Source: GCA-2687025 sp964473525
GTDB taxonomy: Bacteria; Poribacteria; WGA-4E; GCA-2687025
Direction of reading: 5' to 3'
DNA length: 64,000 bases
Assembly: GCA_964473525.1 (NCBI GenBank)
Contig: CAYYPK010000006.1
Span: 62,001 to 126,000 of the forward strand
Positions 18,001 through 26,437 of this stretch are shown here, in pieces. Below the pieces are notes generated by a model. The model worked only from the letters and a program-made list of their open reading frames with translations, was not told the origin of the DNA and did not search any database. Every line of letters starts with the position of its first letter. The stretch's first letter is position 1. The translations under genes were made by a program, and so were the position numbers.

Positions 18001-18528
18001 CGAGTCGGCGTGCCCGGGGTCCAGCTCGAGGACCCTCTCGAAGTGGGCAGCGGCTTCCTCCATCTGCCCGCGGTACCGCTTCAGCATACCCAGGCAGTAG
18101 TGCGGGTTGGGCATCGTCGGGGCGAGTTCCGCCGCGCGGGCGAATTGCTCCGCCGCGGTGTCGAGCGGATTGCCCGGCTTGTCGGGGTCGGAAACAGCGT
18201 TCAGGTAGGCGATCCCCAGATTCAGATGCGCCAGGGGCCAGTCCGGCGCGCGATCCGCGACCTCACCAAACGTCGCCACGGCGTCGGTGAAGCGGTACTG
18301 CTCCATGAGCCCCACGCCGTGGTTCATCCGGCGCACGATGTCCTCCGAGGGCGTGTAGGCAGCGCCGGTGATGCAGAACAGAGCTGAGAAGATGGCGGAC
18401 AGAGCGACCCCGCGTCGACCCCATCCCAGCCTTCCCCTGCAAGGGGAAGGAGCCCGTACGGCGCCGCGCGCGGTGCTCGGACATGCGCGTGTGGCCGGGC
18501 CGCTGGCGTTGTGCTGTGCGCGCGTCAT
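15091..18528 (-). CDS. Secreted TPR + FG-GAP/VCBS + ASPIC (CRTAC1-like) protein
   Basis: A 1145-residue exported protein. Order: long basic N-region and hydrophobic core (about 40-57), TPR repeats (about 68-240, for example DPGHADSLYFLGQM), FG-GAP/VCBS repeats with Ca-binding DYDNDGDDD-type loops (about 290-630), an ASPIC/UnbV-like segment (ERYGAGG, about 660-710), then a C-terminal beta-rich region. CRTAC1-like proteins are secreted adhesion or binding propellers. The ATG at 18528 is well supported: GAAGGAG overlaps the stop of the preceding gene, seven bases away. The N-region contains an in-frame REP-like palindrome (18430-18450). It is the third gene of the uxuA operon. Confidence 0.85.
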   Translation of the reverse strand: MTRAQHNASGPATRACPSTARGAVRAPSPCRGRLGWGRRGVALSAIFSALFCITGAAYTPSEDIVRRMNHGVGLMEQYRFTDAVATFGEVADRAPDWPLAHLNLGIAYLNAVSDPDKPGNPLDTAAEQFARAAELAPTMPNPHYCLGMLKRYRGQMEEAAAHFERVLELDPGHADSLYFLGQMRLSGGTPEEAEALLRQASEANPYLLSAHYSLSQSLIRQGKREEAMERIELFRTLDAAGVGIKRAIVYTEMGEYADVVRVYPPARDTGAAPDIDVTFTLIETAVAPPAGASHVGFALSDFDADGDLDPVFPARADGKSHIYANDGGAFASACELPVAKPAIGAAVGDYDNDGDDDIYLLLEDGAALLRNEGSWSFVDVTDEAAIARGGHLPSGATWIDADHEGDLDLLVTHATGTLYYRNDGDGTFTEMAQEAGLSLPAPGPRATAFSDFDMDLDVDIAVSGARLHLLNNDRLNRWSPGPPIASPSAVGGGAVLAADFDRDGDADIVRLSASNADTATFLVNDGGGEFTAYQWAARFVATNATVLDYDNDGDLDIFAPHGSWGGQDARPLLLANDGHGAFTEVSSHVGLAAILSSEVGALAAADMDSDGDADILIARPSGSPVLLRNDGGNGNNWLHIDLEGALANRSGYGARVEVKAGSLWQTVERYGAGGPMLASNPRIEVGLGQRPSADFVRILWANAVLQSELEVAANQLHAIGEVQRKASSCPILFSWDGERFDFVTDFMGVGGLGFFVAPGVAGVPDPTERVHIEASQIEPKDGEYVFQIMEPMEEVCYVDEIALLAVDHPVGTQAYPDERLALDGDLPTERIHVHGEPIRPVSASDHEGHDILAAVTTRDRRYPELRRDERYLGYLEGEHTWALDFGDQLDGLSEGDLVLYIHGWVEYPYSHIVYASGQAEVVGRSLSIDFREANGSWRVGKAEVGYPAGMPKMMTVTLPPYVHRGSSELRLRTNLEIYVDEVYIAPLGDAPARVTRVAASHADLHHGGYPREFSADGRLPRLYDYTSIDRSYVFRNMRGLYTRYGDVAELLGDADDRYVVMGRGEEMTVKFDAAAFPPLAEGMTRSFILDTDGYCKDMDLYTAEPDTVEPLPFHAMSAYPPPDGEAYPDTAEMRRYRETYQTRRK
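18430..18450. repeat. REP-like palindrome inside the N-terminal coding region
   Basis: CCTTCCCCT, loop GCA, AGGGGAAGG: a perfect 9-bp stem preceded by CCCCATCCCAG. This resembles intergenic palindromic repeats seen across many genomes, yet it lies in frame between the start codon and the signal-peptide core of the TPR/FG-GAP gene. Confidence 0.6.
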
Positions 18529-18535
18529 GTCGGGA

Positions 18536-19946
18536 TCACTCCTTCGCGTCGTGGATGTCGTAGCGGCCGCGCAGGTAGCGCCAGAGCTGGGCGTGTCGGT
18601 TTTCGCTGAGCGCGCTGTCGAACACCATCACCTCGCAGAGCAGACCGGACATCTTGTTGGCGTTCTCGCGCATCGCCATGATGACACCGGCGTTCAGCGT
18701 CGTGCGCGACGCGCCGGCTGTCGTACCGATGCGCGAACCGTTGCAGCTGGCCGTGAGGACGTCTCCGCGACGGGTGAGCGTCCACACCGCGAGGTCGGAC
18801 GCGTCGGCCCCGGCGGCAGTTTGCCAGCCAGTATCGGCGGAGGAGAAGCGCGCGCTAAGGGCGCCGTCCTGTGTCACGCCGATCCACCCATCGTCTCCGT
18901 CGCCGATGACGACGCCCAGCGACTCCTCGGGTGGGGCGCCATCGAAGGCGGCGACGAACACGACGGTACAGTCGCCTTCGAGGGCCGCGAGACGTGTCAG
19001 CCGCAGGTGGCGCGACCCGTCGCCCAGTACGCCTGCCCTTGATGGCGTTGGGGCGGCGTCCGCCGACGCCGTCGCGTGTCGGCCGTGCCCTGACTGGTCC
19101 GCCCAGCGCGTGACGCGCTCGCCTTCGATGGTGACCCCCACGTCCGAGCGGAGCCACAGGCGCAGTTCCGCTCCGCGTATGGGCGCGTCCTCGAACTTAA
19201 ACGCGCGCACGGTGGTCTCCGGCGACTTCAGCCCCCTGCCGTACACCTGCGCCTGTAGGACCGCGTCGCCGCTCAGACTGATGGGGCCATCGTAGAGCCG
19301 CCATTGCGCCGGGGTCGCGTTCTCGGCCGTGGTGTAGATGACCACGCCCTCACGCGTCGGCGAGGACAGCTGCACGGCTACTGGCAGCGAGAACACGCCG
19401 CCGTCCGGGATCGTTCGCACGGGATCGGCAAGCCCTGCGCGCGACTCGCGCAGCCAGTAGAGCGCGTAGTTGACTGCGCTCGTCCTTGCGATGTCGTTCA
19501 TGCCGCGCAACGGCATCGTGTCGAGCCAGCCGACGGCGCCGGAGACGCGGCGCGTCCACCGCTCTACCGCATCTTCGAGCCTCGCGGCGTTCGTGGGTGT
19601 CGGGTCGAGTTCGTAGCCGAACGCCGCCATCTCGACGTTCTCCGTCCGGCCTGCGGCTGCGTAGGCGTCGCGGGTAGCGGCGAACACGTCGCGGATCTTC
19701 GCGCGCGCCCGCGGTTCGTCGTGCGCTTCGTAGAGCGCTCGAAGAGCGTGGGTGCGGTAGTCGGCGTATGTCAGTTCCTCGCGCGCGGCGGAGAGTGTCG
19801 TGTGGTAGTAGTCGAGGTACTCCAACGCGCGCGACAGGTAACGGTCGTCCCCGGTGAATTGCCAATACTCCGCCATCGTGTTCATGTCAGTGTCGATGTT
19901 GCGCCCGTGGTTGAGGTCGCGTTCGCGGTAATTGCGGTCGCCGACG
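18536..19946 (-). CDS. C-terminal part of PcRGLX/YetA-like secreted protein (gap-interrupted)
   Basis: About 469 residues in frame downstream of the assembly gap. It starts in the alpha/alpha-toroid of the lyase-like fold (RNYRERDLNHGRNIDTDMNT, then repeated helical hairpins). It continues with a chitobiase-C-like beta module (GVVIYTTAENATPAQW) and ends with a LamG-like domain (RWADQSGHGRHATAS). Joined to the N-terminal part at the shared Val-Gly-Asp codons, the frame is continuous and gives 1084 residues. The stop overlaps the ribosome site of the TPR/FG-GAP gene. Confidence 0.75.
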
Positions 19947-19956
19947 NNNNNNNNNN
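19947..19956. other. Assembly gap (10 N)
   Basis: A run of ten Ns of unknown true length inside the PcRGLX/YetA-like gene. It directly abuts one copy of a 10-bp direct repeat (19937-19946); the second copy is at 20061-20070. Confidence 0.99.
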
Positions 19957-20060
19957 GAAGCCTTCCGTATCGGCTGCGGCATCTCGCCGAAGTCACAGGA
20001 GACCGAGGCATGAGTGTTGGATCCAATGGCAGCACAGCAGCGGGATCCCGCTGGTTCCGC
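19957..20060. mobile_element. Possible end of an inserted element next to the gap
   Basis: These 104 bases lie between the gap and the second copy of the direct repeat GTCGCCGACG. Deleting 19947-20070 restores a single in-frame lyase-like gene, so the segment is foreign to the gene. It contains a 16-bp perfect palindrome, CAGCGGGATCCCGCTG (20037-20052). The layout (repeat, gap, short unique piece, repeat) fits an insertion sequence with a 10-bp target duplication whose body was not assembled. A chimeric contig end is the alternative. Confidence 0.4.
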
Positions 20061-21914
20061 GTCGCCGACGAGCCGCGTGACATCCGCCGCGCGCGGGTCA
20101 CCCGTGACATAGTGGTGCAGGGGGATGCCCGCGAGGGGAGCGTGGGCTCCGTGCGTGGCGCGGTTACCCACCCACGGGTCGTAGCCGCCGTGACGGACCA
20201 TCGCCCCCACGAGAGATTCGTCGTCGTGGTAGTGCACCGTGGACAAGTCCATGACGCTACGGCCGCGTTCCCGCGCCAGCAGGTACAGGAGCGGACTGCC
20301 GGTGCGCAGGTACTGCGACCACAGGCACTCCAGCAGCGTGCCTCCCTCCATCATGTGCCCGCTGTTGTACCAGGCGTACTTCGGGTGATAGGGCATCCAC
20401 GAATCGTGGGTCTTGTCGTAGGCGTACCGCAGGTTCCCGTGTTCGAGCCAACCGTACCAGCCGTGCCGCTCGACGCGGTTCCACAGCTCGTCCAGAATGC
20501 GCAGATTCGCGTCTTCGAGATCCGGGCGGTAGACGCGTGGCGCCACCTGCTTGCCCAGCACGCCGGTCGCGACGTTCCACTCACCGGACACGAACGGCGT
20601 GTAGGGTAGCCGGAACAACAGGTAGAGCTTGAGCGGGTCCACATCCGCCGGGCTCTTCGCGAACCAAAGGACCGCGTCGTGGGTGCGCGCGACACCCATC
20701 GCGGAGTGTTCGAGGTCGTGTGGGACGTACTCGGGGCCGTACTTGGGGTCGTGGTAGAGCGGGTCCGACGCCGCGAACTCCTCGTAGTGCGAGGGGCGGC
20801 GCGCCTCCGTGCGCGACATGTCCAGCTCGCCGGCGCCCTTGGAGGGCCAGAACCCCAACGCCAGCGTCTTCCCATCTGGAACGTAGCTGATCGCCTTTGG
20901 GCTCATCTGCCAGAACTGGTCCACGTAGACGCCCACGCTGACGTCGGAGCCCACGAGAGCGGCAGCTCCCGGATACCGCTCGCCAGAGGCGACGTCTTCG
21001 CTACCGGCGCCCACGGCGTAGCTACCGACGAACTCGTTGGTCGTGTGCGGGTACTGCTTCCTAGCGACGTTCCGCTGGAGGATCATCGCCCCGCGATCGC
21101 CGAGCGCCGCCGTCTTGGGGACGAGGGCATCCAGGTAGCCAAGCCTGTGGGGCGCGCCGTGAAGAGGGGCTATCAGCTCGACGCCCGTCACGACCGTGTG
21201 GTCCGGGTCGGCGCTCATCACGAACGTGTGGGCGATGCGCACGAAGGGCTTGCCGCGCGTGAACGTGAGTCGGACGGCCGACGGTGACACGCGGTCGTCG
21301 CCGCTATGGTGCCACCCCTCGACCTTCACGACGGCCGTGACGGGACCGTTGCGCTCGATCACGGCGTTCGTTAGCGGCAGCGTGTACGACCGCACGACGT
21401 CCTCTGCCCGCGCGCGCGCCGACACTCTCGACACCAGCGGCCCAGCGACGATGGCGCCGTCCAGATAGAACCGTGCGCCGCTGTCGTCGAATGTCGCGCT
21501 GAAGACTCCCGTGTCGACCCGGACGCCGTCCCGCTCCGACCTCGCCATGGGAGGATACGTGGTCCCCGGCTCCGCCAGTGAGAGCATGTACCGCCCCGTG
21601 TCTCCCGCAGGCTGGGTGCACAGGAACGTCGCCGAGAGCCACTGCACGCTGCCGTCGGGCCACGTGTTCACGACCTCGAACTGCGACGGTACCGAGGCTC
21701 CAGCGGCGTCACGCGCCACAAGCGCCGGCACGTCAGAAGCCGTCAGCATGCCTTGCGGGAATGGAACGCCGCCCGACGCTGGGAAGCTGGTGTGGCGCAC
21801 GTTGCCCCAGTCGACGACGTTCAGGGTGACCGGCCAGTCCGTGGCCCATAGGGACGCCGTCAGCATCATCAGAAGCGCGAGAAGGGCAACTCGAAGCCTG
21901 CGCGCTGTCGCCAT
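19957..21914 (-). CDS. N-terminal part of PcRGLX/YetA-like (rhamnogalacturonan-lyase-like) protein
   Basis: Signal peptide MATARRLRVALLALLMMLTA (residues 1-25), then the RIFT-barrel domain of the exo-rhamnogalacturonan lyase PcRGLX/YetA type with ASGGVPFPQGML, PSQFEVVNTWPDGSVQWL and the following beta-sandwich. After that comes the start of the alpha/alpha-toroid (HHYVTGDPRAADVTRLVGD). Genuine coding probably ends near 20071; the residues after VGD up to the gap look unrelated. Family members cleave galacturonate-rhamnose backbones. The gene starts nine bases after uxuA, tying uronate-polysaccharide cleavage to uronate catabolism. The exact substrate is inferred, not shown. Confidence 0.78.
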
Positions 21915-21923
21915 CGGGCGCCC

Positions 21924-22955
21924 CTACGACTCTATGGGTATGCCGAGGGTGGTCATCGCGGCGCGCATATATCCGAGCGCGTACGCCATGCCCGCGTGCC
22001 ACGGAGCCGAGCAGTTCGTGCGTGGCGTGTGGTCGGGTATGAGGACGCCGTCGTAGCCGGACTCGTGGTAAGCCTGCAGCGCCTTCACCATATCGACGTC
22101 GCCCTCGTCGATGAATACCTCGCGGTAGTTCGGCACTTTGCCGACGACGTTGCGGAAGTGGACATAGCCGATCTTCCCCTCGGAGCCGTATGTGCGGATG
22201 GCGTCGTACACGTCCGCGTCGATCATCTCGGTGACAGTGCCCTGACAGAACTCGATGGCGTTGTAGTGGCTTGGGACGGCATCGAGGAGGCGTCGGTACT
22301 TGCTCGGGTGCGTGATGAGCCGCGCGGTGTCCCGGAGTACTGGGAGCGGAGGGTCGTCGGGGTGCGCGGCGAGCCGGACGCCCGCCTCCTCGGCCACCGG
22401 TACCATAGCGCGGAGGAAGTACTCGAGCCGCTCCCACATCTCCTCGTGCGTGACCTTGCCGATGGTGCCTTCCGGCGCGTCCGGGTCGTACCGGCTGCCC
22501 CACACTTCCCCGAGCGGAATCTGCGTCTGCTCAGGCGCTTCGTCCTCTATGTAGCCTACGGAGACGGCTCCGCCGCGGCCGAACGGGCCGTTCGTGCGGC
22601 CCCATACGCCCGCGAGGCTAAAGTAGTATCCCATCACGGGGATGCCAGCCTTGCCCATGTTGCGGATCGTCCTGGCCAGGTTCTCGATCTGCTCGTCGCG
22701 GCGCGGGCCGCCGAGGAGGACATCGCTCCAATGCGCAGGGGCGAAATTCTCGATGGCTTCTAGCTTGAGTCCGGCAGCCTCGACGCGGTCGACCAATGCC
22801 TGCAACTCGTCGTACGCCCAGTAGCCGTCCTTGGTCGACGGCAACGTCTCCTCGCCTGGGAGATGCTGCACGATGTGCGTGGCGCCTATCTGCCGCGCGA
22901 ATTGCAGGTTCTCCTCGGTCGCCATACCGGCGTAGATGCCCAGGCCCAGCTTCAT
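21924..22955 (-). CDS. uxuA: Mannonate dehydratase
   Basis: A 343-residue TIM-barrel enzyme that dehydrates D-mannonate to 2-keto-3-deoxygluconate in hexuronate catabolism. Conserved blocks include AAHPDDPP, NAIEFCQGT, GYVHFRNV, VFIDEGDVDM and PDHTPR, which supply the metal and substrate ligands. The length is close to bacterial UxuA (about 350-390). It is the first gene of a minus-strand operon. A promoter (-35 GTGACT, 17 bp, -10 TACAAT) ends about 45 bases before the ATG. The next gene, a lyase-like secreted protein, begins nine bases after the stop. A degenerate copy of its 5' end lies at 26150-26370. Confidence 0.93.
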   Translation of the reverse strand: MKLGLGIYAGMATEENLQFARQIGATHIVQHLPGEETLPSTKDGYWAYDELQALVDRVEAAGLKLEAIENFAPAHWSDVLLGGPRRDEQIENLARTIRNMGKAGIPVMGYYFSLAGVWGRTNGPFGRGGAVSVGYIEDEAPEQTQIPLGEVWGSRYDPDAPEGTIGKVTHEEMWERLEYFLRAMVPVAEEAGVRLAAHPDDPPLPVLRDTARLITHPSKYRRLLDAVPSHYNAIEFCQGTVTEMIDADVYDAIRTYGSEGKIGYVHFRNVVGKVPNYREVFIDEGDVDMVKALQAYHESGYDGVLIPDHTPRTNCSAPWHAGMAYALGYMRAAMTTLGIPIES

Positions 22956-22999
22956 CGGTTGCTCCGGCGCTTGTGGTGGTCGGGTGCGGGTCGACGCCC

Positions 23000-23028
23000 A
23001 TTGTACGCGAGAGCAATAGGGCAGTCAC
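23000..23028 (-). promoter_or_regulatory. Sigma-70-type promoter of the uxuA operon
   Basis: On the minus strand, GTGACT (23023-23028) and TACAAT (23000-23005) are separated by exactly 17 bases. The -10 ends 45 bases before the uxuA start codon. It stands out in the G+C-rich surroundings. Confidence 0.6.
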
Positions 23029-23241
23029 CCCGGAGGGACGCATCTGGCTTGCGCGGGACGACAAATACGATGTATACATCAGACTAGTTGGCGTCCTGGG
23101 CTCCATCTGATGGCTCAATCGCTCATGCTGACCGGGCGCAGGGCCGATTCCCCGGGCGTAGAGGATGCCGCCCGCGCTCGTACGTGTCGCACGATGCCAT
23201 TCTGCGGGTCCGCTGGACTCAGACGTTGGGGAGGATCGACG

Positions 23242-24141
23242 ATGGGTCGGGGCCCGATAATCCTTGCACACGGCATCGCGCCGTTCGATCGCATACTCCG
23301 CGAGCCTTCGCGCGGGCCCGACGATCGCCAGCACTACTTTAGAGGCGTTGCGTCCCACCTGCGAGCCGAAGGCTTCGATGTCGAGCACAGCGATGTAGGT
23401 TTCGCCGATCCGGTCCAGCGGCGAGCCGCGGACCTAAAGAGTGAGGTCGACCGGCTCCTCGCCGAGTGGCAGGTAGACAGGGCGCACATCATCGCCCACA
23501 GCATGGGCGGCCTCGACGCGCGCCACATGATCGTGGACCACGGAATGGCTGACAAAGTGGCGAGCTTGACGACGATCTCCACGCCACACCTCGGCACGAG
23601 CTTCGCGGACCTCGCGAACCGCTTCCTGATTCGACGACTCCTGAAGCGCCTCGAGGGGGTCGTCGACCTGACAGGATTTCGCTCACTCACCATCGGCGCG
23701 TGCGGCAAGTTCAACGTCCGAGCGCGCCACGCGGAGGCGACGAACAGCGTCGCCTACCGCGCGTACTTCAGCTCGCAACCCAGGCGTCGAGTCTTTAGCC
23801 CCCTGCAACCGTCGTGGCGCTACATCCGCAGGCACGAACGACGAGACGCGTACGCTGGCGCCAATGATGGGCTCGTGTCCGTCGCCTCGCAACAGTGGAC
23901 GCCACTGCTCGCCCCCAACGGCGGCGGACTCGCCAAGCGCGTGGTCCAGGCGCCGTTCCCAGTGAACGTAGATCACCTGAACGCCGTGGGTTGGTGGGAT
24001 CCGAGCGAACTCCGCGGCTCGGGGTGGCGCAGACTGCTGCCGGGAGGAAATGTGTCGCAGAACCTAGAGCAAATGAAGCAAGAATACGAGGACCGCATCA
24101 AGGCAGCTTACGCGCAGATCGCGCATGAGGCGACGAGTTAG
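23242..24141 (+). CDS. Lipase-like alpha/beta hydrolase
   Basis: A 299-residue protein with the triacylglycerol-lipase fold. An oxyanion loop ILAHGIAPF lies near the N-terminus; the nucleophile elbow AHSMGG puts Ser87 at its centre; the probable acid is Asp209 (GANDG) and the probable base His245 (NVDHL). No signal peptide is present with the chosen start. ATG 23242 follows GGGGAGGATC; an in-frame extension to 23110 adds low-complexity residues and was rejected. The C-terminal 45 residues are helical. The next gene, a PhoD-like phosphatase, starts 15 bases downstream, so the pair is likely one transcript acting on ester and phosphoester substrates. Confidence 0.82.
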   Translation: MGRGPIILAHGIAPFDRILREPSRGPDDRQHYFRGVASHLRAEGFDVEHSDVGFADPVQRRAADLKSEVDRLLAEWQVDRAHIIAHSMGGLDARHMIVDHGMADKVASLTTISTPHLGTSFADLANRFLIRRLLKRLEGVVDLTGFRSLTIGACGKFNVRARHAEATNSVAYRAYFSSQPRRRVFSPLQPSWRYIRRHERRDAYAGANDGLVSVASQQWTPLLAPNGGGLAKRVVQAPFPVNVDHLNAVGWWDPSELRGSGWRRLLPGGNVSQNLEQMKQEYEDRIKAAYAQIAHEATS

Positions 24142-24156
24142 ACGAGGGGATGGTCG

Positions 24157-25824
24157 ATGAGGAAGCTACGAGCCCCGATGCTCGGCCCGATCGTAGGACA
24201 CACCACAGCCACGAGCGCTAGACTCTGGATACGCGGCCGGGATCCGAAGGGCCGCAAGCGCGCCGCGCGGCGGACCGTCGGCGTTCTTGTCGTAGTCGAG
24301 GCCGGTGGAAAGAGGCTGCCAGCCGACAAGAGGCACGCAGCGTACTTCCGTCTACACAGGCACTATGACCGAACCGGCACGTACACCCTTGGCGAGGATG
24401 TCACCATGGGTCTTGCGGGGGCCGCGCCCTTCACTCTCGACCCCGACACGGACTACGTCGTTCGGATGGCGACGCTCGCCGTGGACGATCCGTATCTCGA
24501 CGATGAGACCGTCGAGGACGGCGATGTCGTTGCAGACTTACCCGATCCGGCCAGTTGGCACGCAGACCTGATGGAACTGGACCCGACGAAGTCTGAGGCG
24601 CGGTTCTCCACGTTCCCTAAGGAGGACCACGAGGGCCTCACATTTCTGCTCGGATCCTGCCGTTACCCGGGTGTTCTGCTCCAGAAGAAGAAGTCTGACA
24701 GGATATTCGGCCCGATGCTTGATCAGACCACTGCCGGTGGTGGTGACGCGCGGTTCTCGCTGATGGTGGGCGACCAGATATACGCGGACATGTTCAACCG
24801 GCACATCCCCCTCGGGGTGGCGGACACCCGCGAGGAGTTCTTGGAGCGCTACGAGGAGGCGTTCGGCTCAAAGAACATGCGCGCCCTACTGCGGCAGGCG
24901 CCGAGCTACATGATCCTCGATGACCACGAGATTGAGGACAACTGGAGCCAGGACCGACTGCACGAGAAGCGCAGCCTCTTCAACGTTGCGATCCGGGCCT
25001 ACATGGGCCACCAGTGGAGCCATGGGCCGCGCACCTTCGGCCAGCGGCTGTTCTACAACTTCGAGTGCGCCGGGTTCCCGTTCTTCGTACTCGACGAGAG
25101 AACGCGTCGCGTGAAGCAGACACGGGATGAGAAACCCGGGCAGTCCGCCGAGGACAGGATCAGGGACAACCACCTTCTCGGGCGACCAGCTCGCGGGCCG
25201 GTGCATGACCCGTCACAGCTCGACCATCTCAAGAAGTGGCTCACCGCCCAACAGGAAATGCGCGGGGACCGACCGAAGTTTATCGTCTCGCCGTCGGTGT
25301 TCGTACCCAACAATCTCAAAACCGCCGGGGATGTAGAGGCGCAGGATGCTAGCGACTCGTGGCCCGCCTTCCCAACGACACGGAGGGACCTACTCAGCCA
25401 CATCGTCAACGGCGAGATACAGAATGTCGTGTTCCTGTCAGGTGACATTCACTGCTCGAACGTCGCCGAGATGACCTTCAAGAAGAGCGGGGTCGACCAT
25501 CGGATACGCGCTTTCAGCGTCACATCGTCAGCGCTGTATTGGCCGTGGCCCTTCGCGGACGGGGATCCCGTGGATTACGTGCACAACTCTACAGCCGACG
25601 GCGATACCTTCACGATCGACCCCGAGACCGATCTGACCATGGACTACACCGCATCCGCGTTCACGCAGGAGGACAACTTCTGCCGTCTCGTGGTGGACTG
25701 GTCGGACCACAGCCTCACTATACAGGCGGTGGACAAGGACGGGGCGGGCATCCGTACCCGCGACAGCGCTGGTCGGAAGAGCGCTGACACGGTCCTCTCC
25801 CTAGCCAAGCCTGAGGGTGGGTAA
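24157..25824 (+). CDS. PhoD-like alkaline phosphatase/phosphodiesterase
   Basis: A 555-residue metallophosphatase of the PhoD superfamily. The core motifs are FLLGSCRYPG, MVGDQIYAD (metal Asp), ILDDHEIEDNW (Asp/His) and FLSGDIHCSN (His near residue 430). An N-terminal beta-sandwich of about 160 residues precedes the catalytic domain. PhoD itself is exported by Tat, but no twin-arginine or Sec signal is seen here, so it may act in the cytoplasm. It follows the lipase-like gene by 15 bases. The substrate (phosphodiester, phospholipid headgroup or teichoic-type polymer) cannot be decided from sequence. Confidence 0.85.
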   Translation: MRKLRAPMLGPIVGHTTATSARLWIRGRDPKGRKRAARRTVGVLVVVEAGGKRLPADKRHAAYFRLHRHYDRTGTYTLGEDVTMGLAGAAPFTLDPDTDYVVRMATLAVDDPYLDDETVEDGDVVADLPDPASWHADLMELDPTKSEARFSTFPKEDHEGLTFLLGSCRYPGVLLQKKKSDRIFGPMLDQTTAGGGDARFSLMVGDQIYADMFNRHIPLGVADTREEFLERYEEAFGSKNMRALLRQAPSYMILDDHEIEDNWSQDRLHEKRSLFNVAIRAYMGHQWSHGPRTFGQRLFYNFECAGFPFFVLDERTRRVKQTRDEKPGQSAEDRIRDNHLLGRPARGPVHDPSQLDHLKKWLTAQQEMRGDRPKFIVSPSVFVPNNLKTAGDVEAQDASDSWPAFPTTRRDLLSHIVNGEIQNVVFLSGDIHCSNVAEMTFKKSGVDHRIRAFSVTSSALYWPWPFADGDPVDYVHNSTADGDTFTIDPETDLTMDYTASAFTQEDNFCRLVVDWSDHSLTIQAVDKDGAGIRTRDSAGRKSADTVLSLAKPEGG

Positions 25825-26149
25825 AGCACGTGTCCACGAGACCCCAAGGAGCCCCTTCCCCTCGACCGGTCTGGTTGGGATGACTCTAGGAAAGGCGCCG
25901 CGCAGCCGTCAGGGCCGGAACACTGGCTGCGTGTGTTGGGTCAGTCAACGCGCCCGGGAGCCGTAGTGGCCGCCTGTTGTCGGATCCCTAGCAGGGCAGA
26001 CCGGTGATAGCAGGATCCAGTTGATGACGCCACGGCTGGTTGCCAAAGTGTGACGGCGCTAGCAGCGTGGTGGCCTCCATGCTACCTCAATTGCCTACTT
26101 CTCGCACCGCGCCAGCGAGCACAAGCATACGTTGGAGCCGGTTCGCCAT

Positions 26150-26370
26150 GATGTGGTCGGCTGGCCCTTGCAGCTCGTCGTACGCTCAGTAGCAGATCCT
26201 GGTCGACGGCAACGTGGGTTCGCCCGGGAGATACTGCACGATGTGCGGGGCGCCTATCTGCCGCGCAAACTGCAGGTTCTACTCGGCCGCCATACCGGCG
26301 TAGATGCCCAGGCCCAGCTCTATCGGTTGCTTAGGCGCCTGCGGCGGTCGGGTGCGGGTGCGGGTCGAGC
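26150..26370 (-). pseudogene. Ghost of the uxuA 5' end and leader
   Basis: Read on the minus strand from 26323, the sequence follows uxuA codons 1 to about 55 (LGLGIYAGMA, NLQFARQIGA, LPGE, AYDEL all shared). The start codon is ATA, and a TAG and a TGA occur in frame. Similarity continues upstream into the uxuA leader (the GGTCGGGTGCGGGT tract), though the promoter is not recognisable. The real uxuA starts 3.4 kb away on the same strand. The rest of 25825-26437 shows no gene. Confidence 0.8.
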
Positions 26371-26437
26371 GACGATCCAGTTTGCCCGCGGCCGCCATAC
26401 GATCGAATGAGCGCTGTCGACGCCCGCGTCGAGGCGG

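Noticed and set aside
18430..18450. The palindrome as a transcription terminator
   Set aside because: It lies inside an open reading frame after a strong start codon and has no T tract, so a REP-like repeat is the better reading.
15121..18500. Long plus-strand frames opposite the TPR/FG-GAP gene
   Set aside because: They are antisense shadows of a G+C-rich gene with clear domains and a good ribosome site on the minus strand.
26132..26410. A 92-residue plus-strand frame over the uxuA ghost
   Set aside because: It is the antisense of the decayed uxuA copy; the same shadow occurs opposite the intact uxuA.
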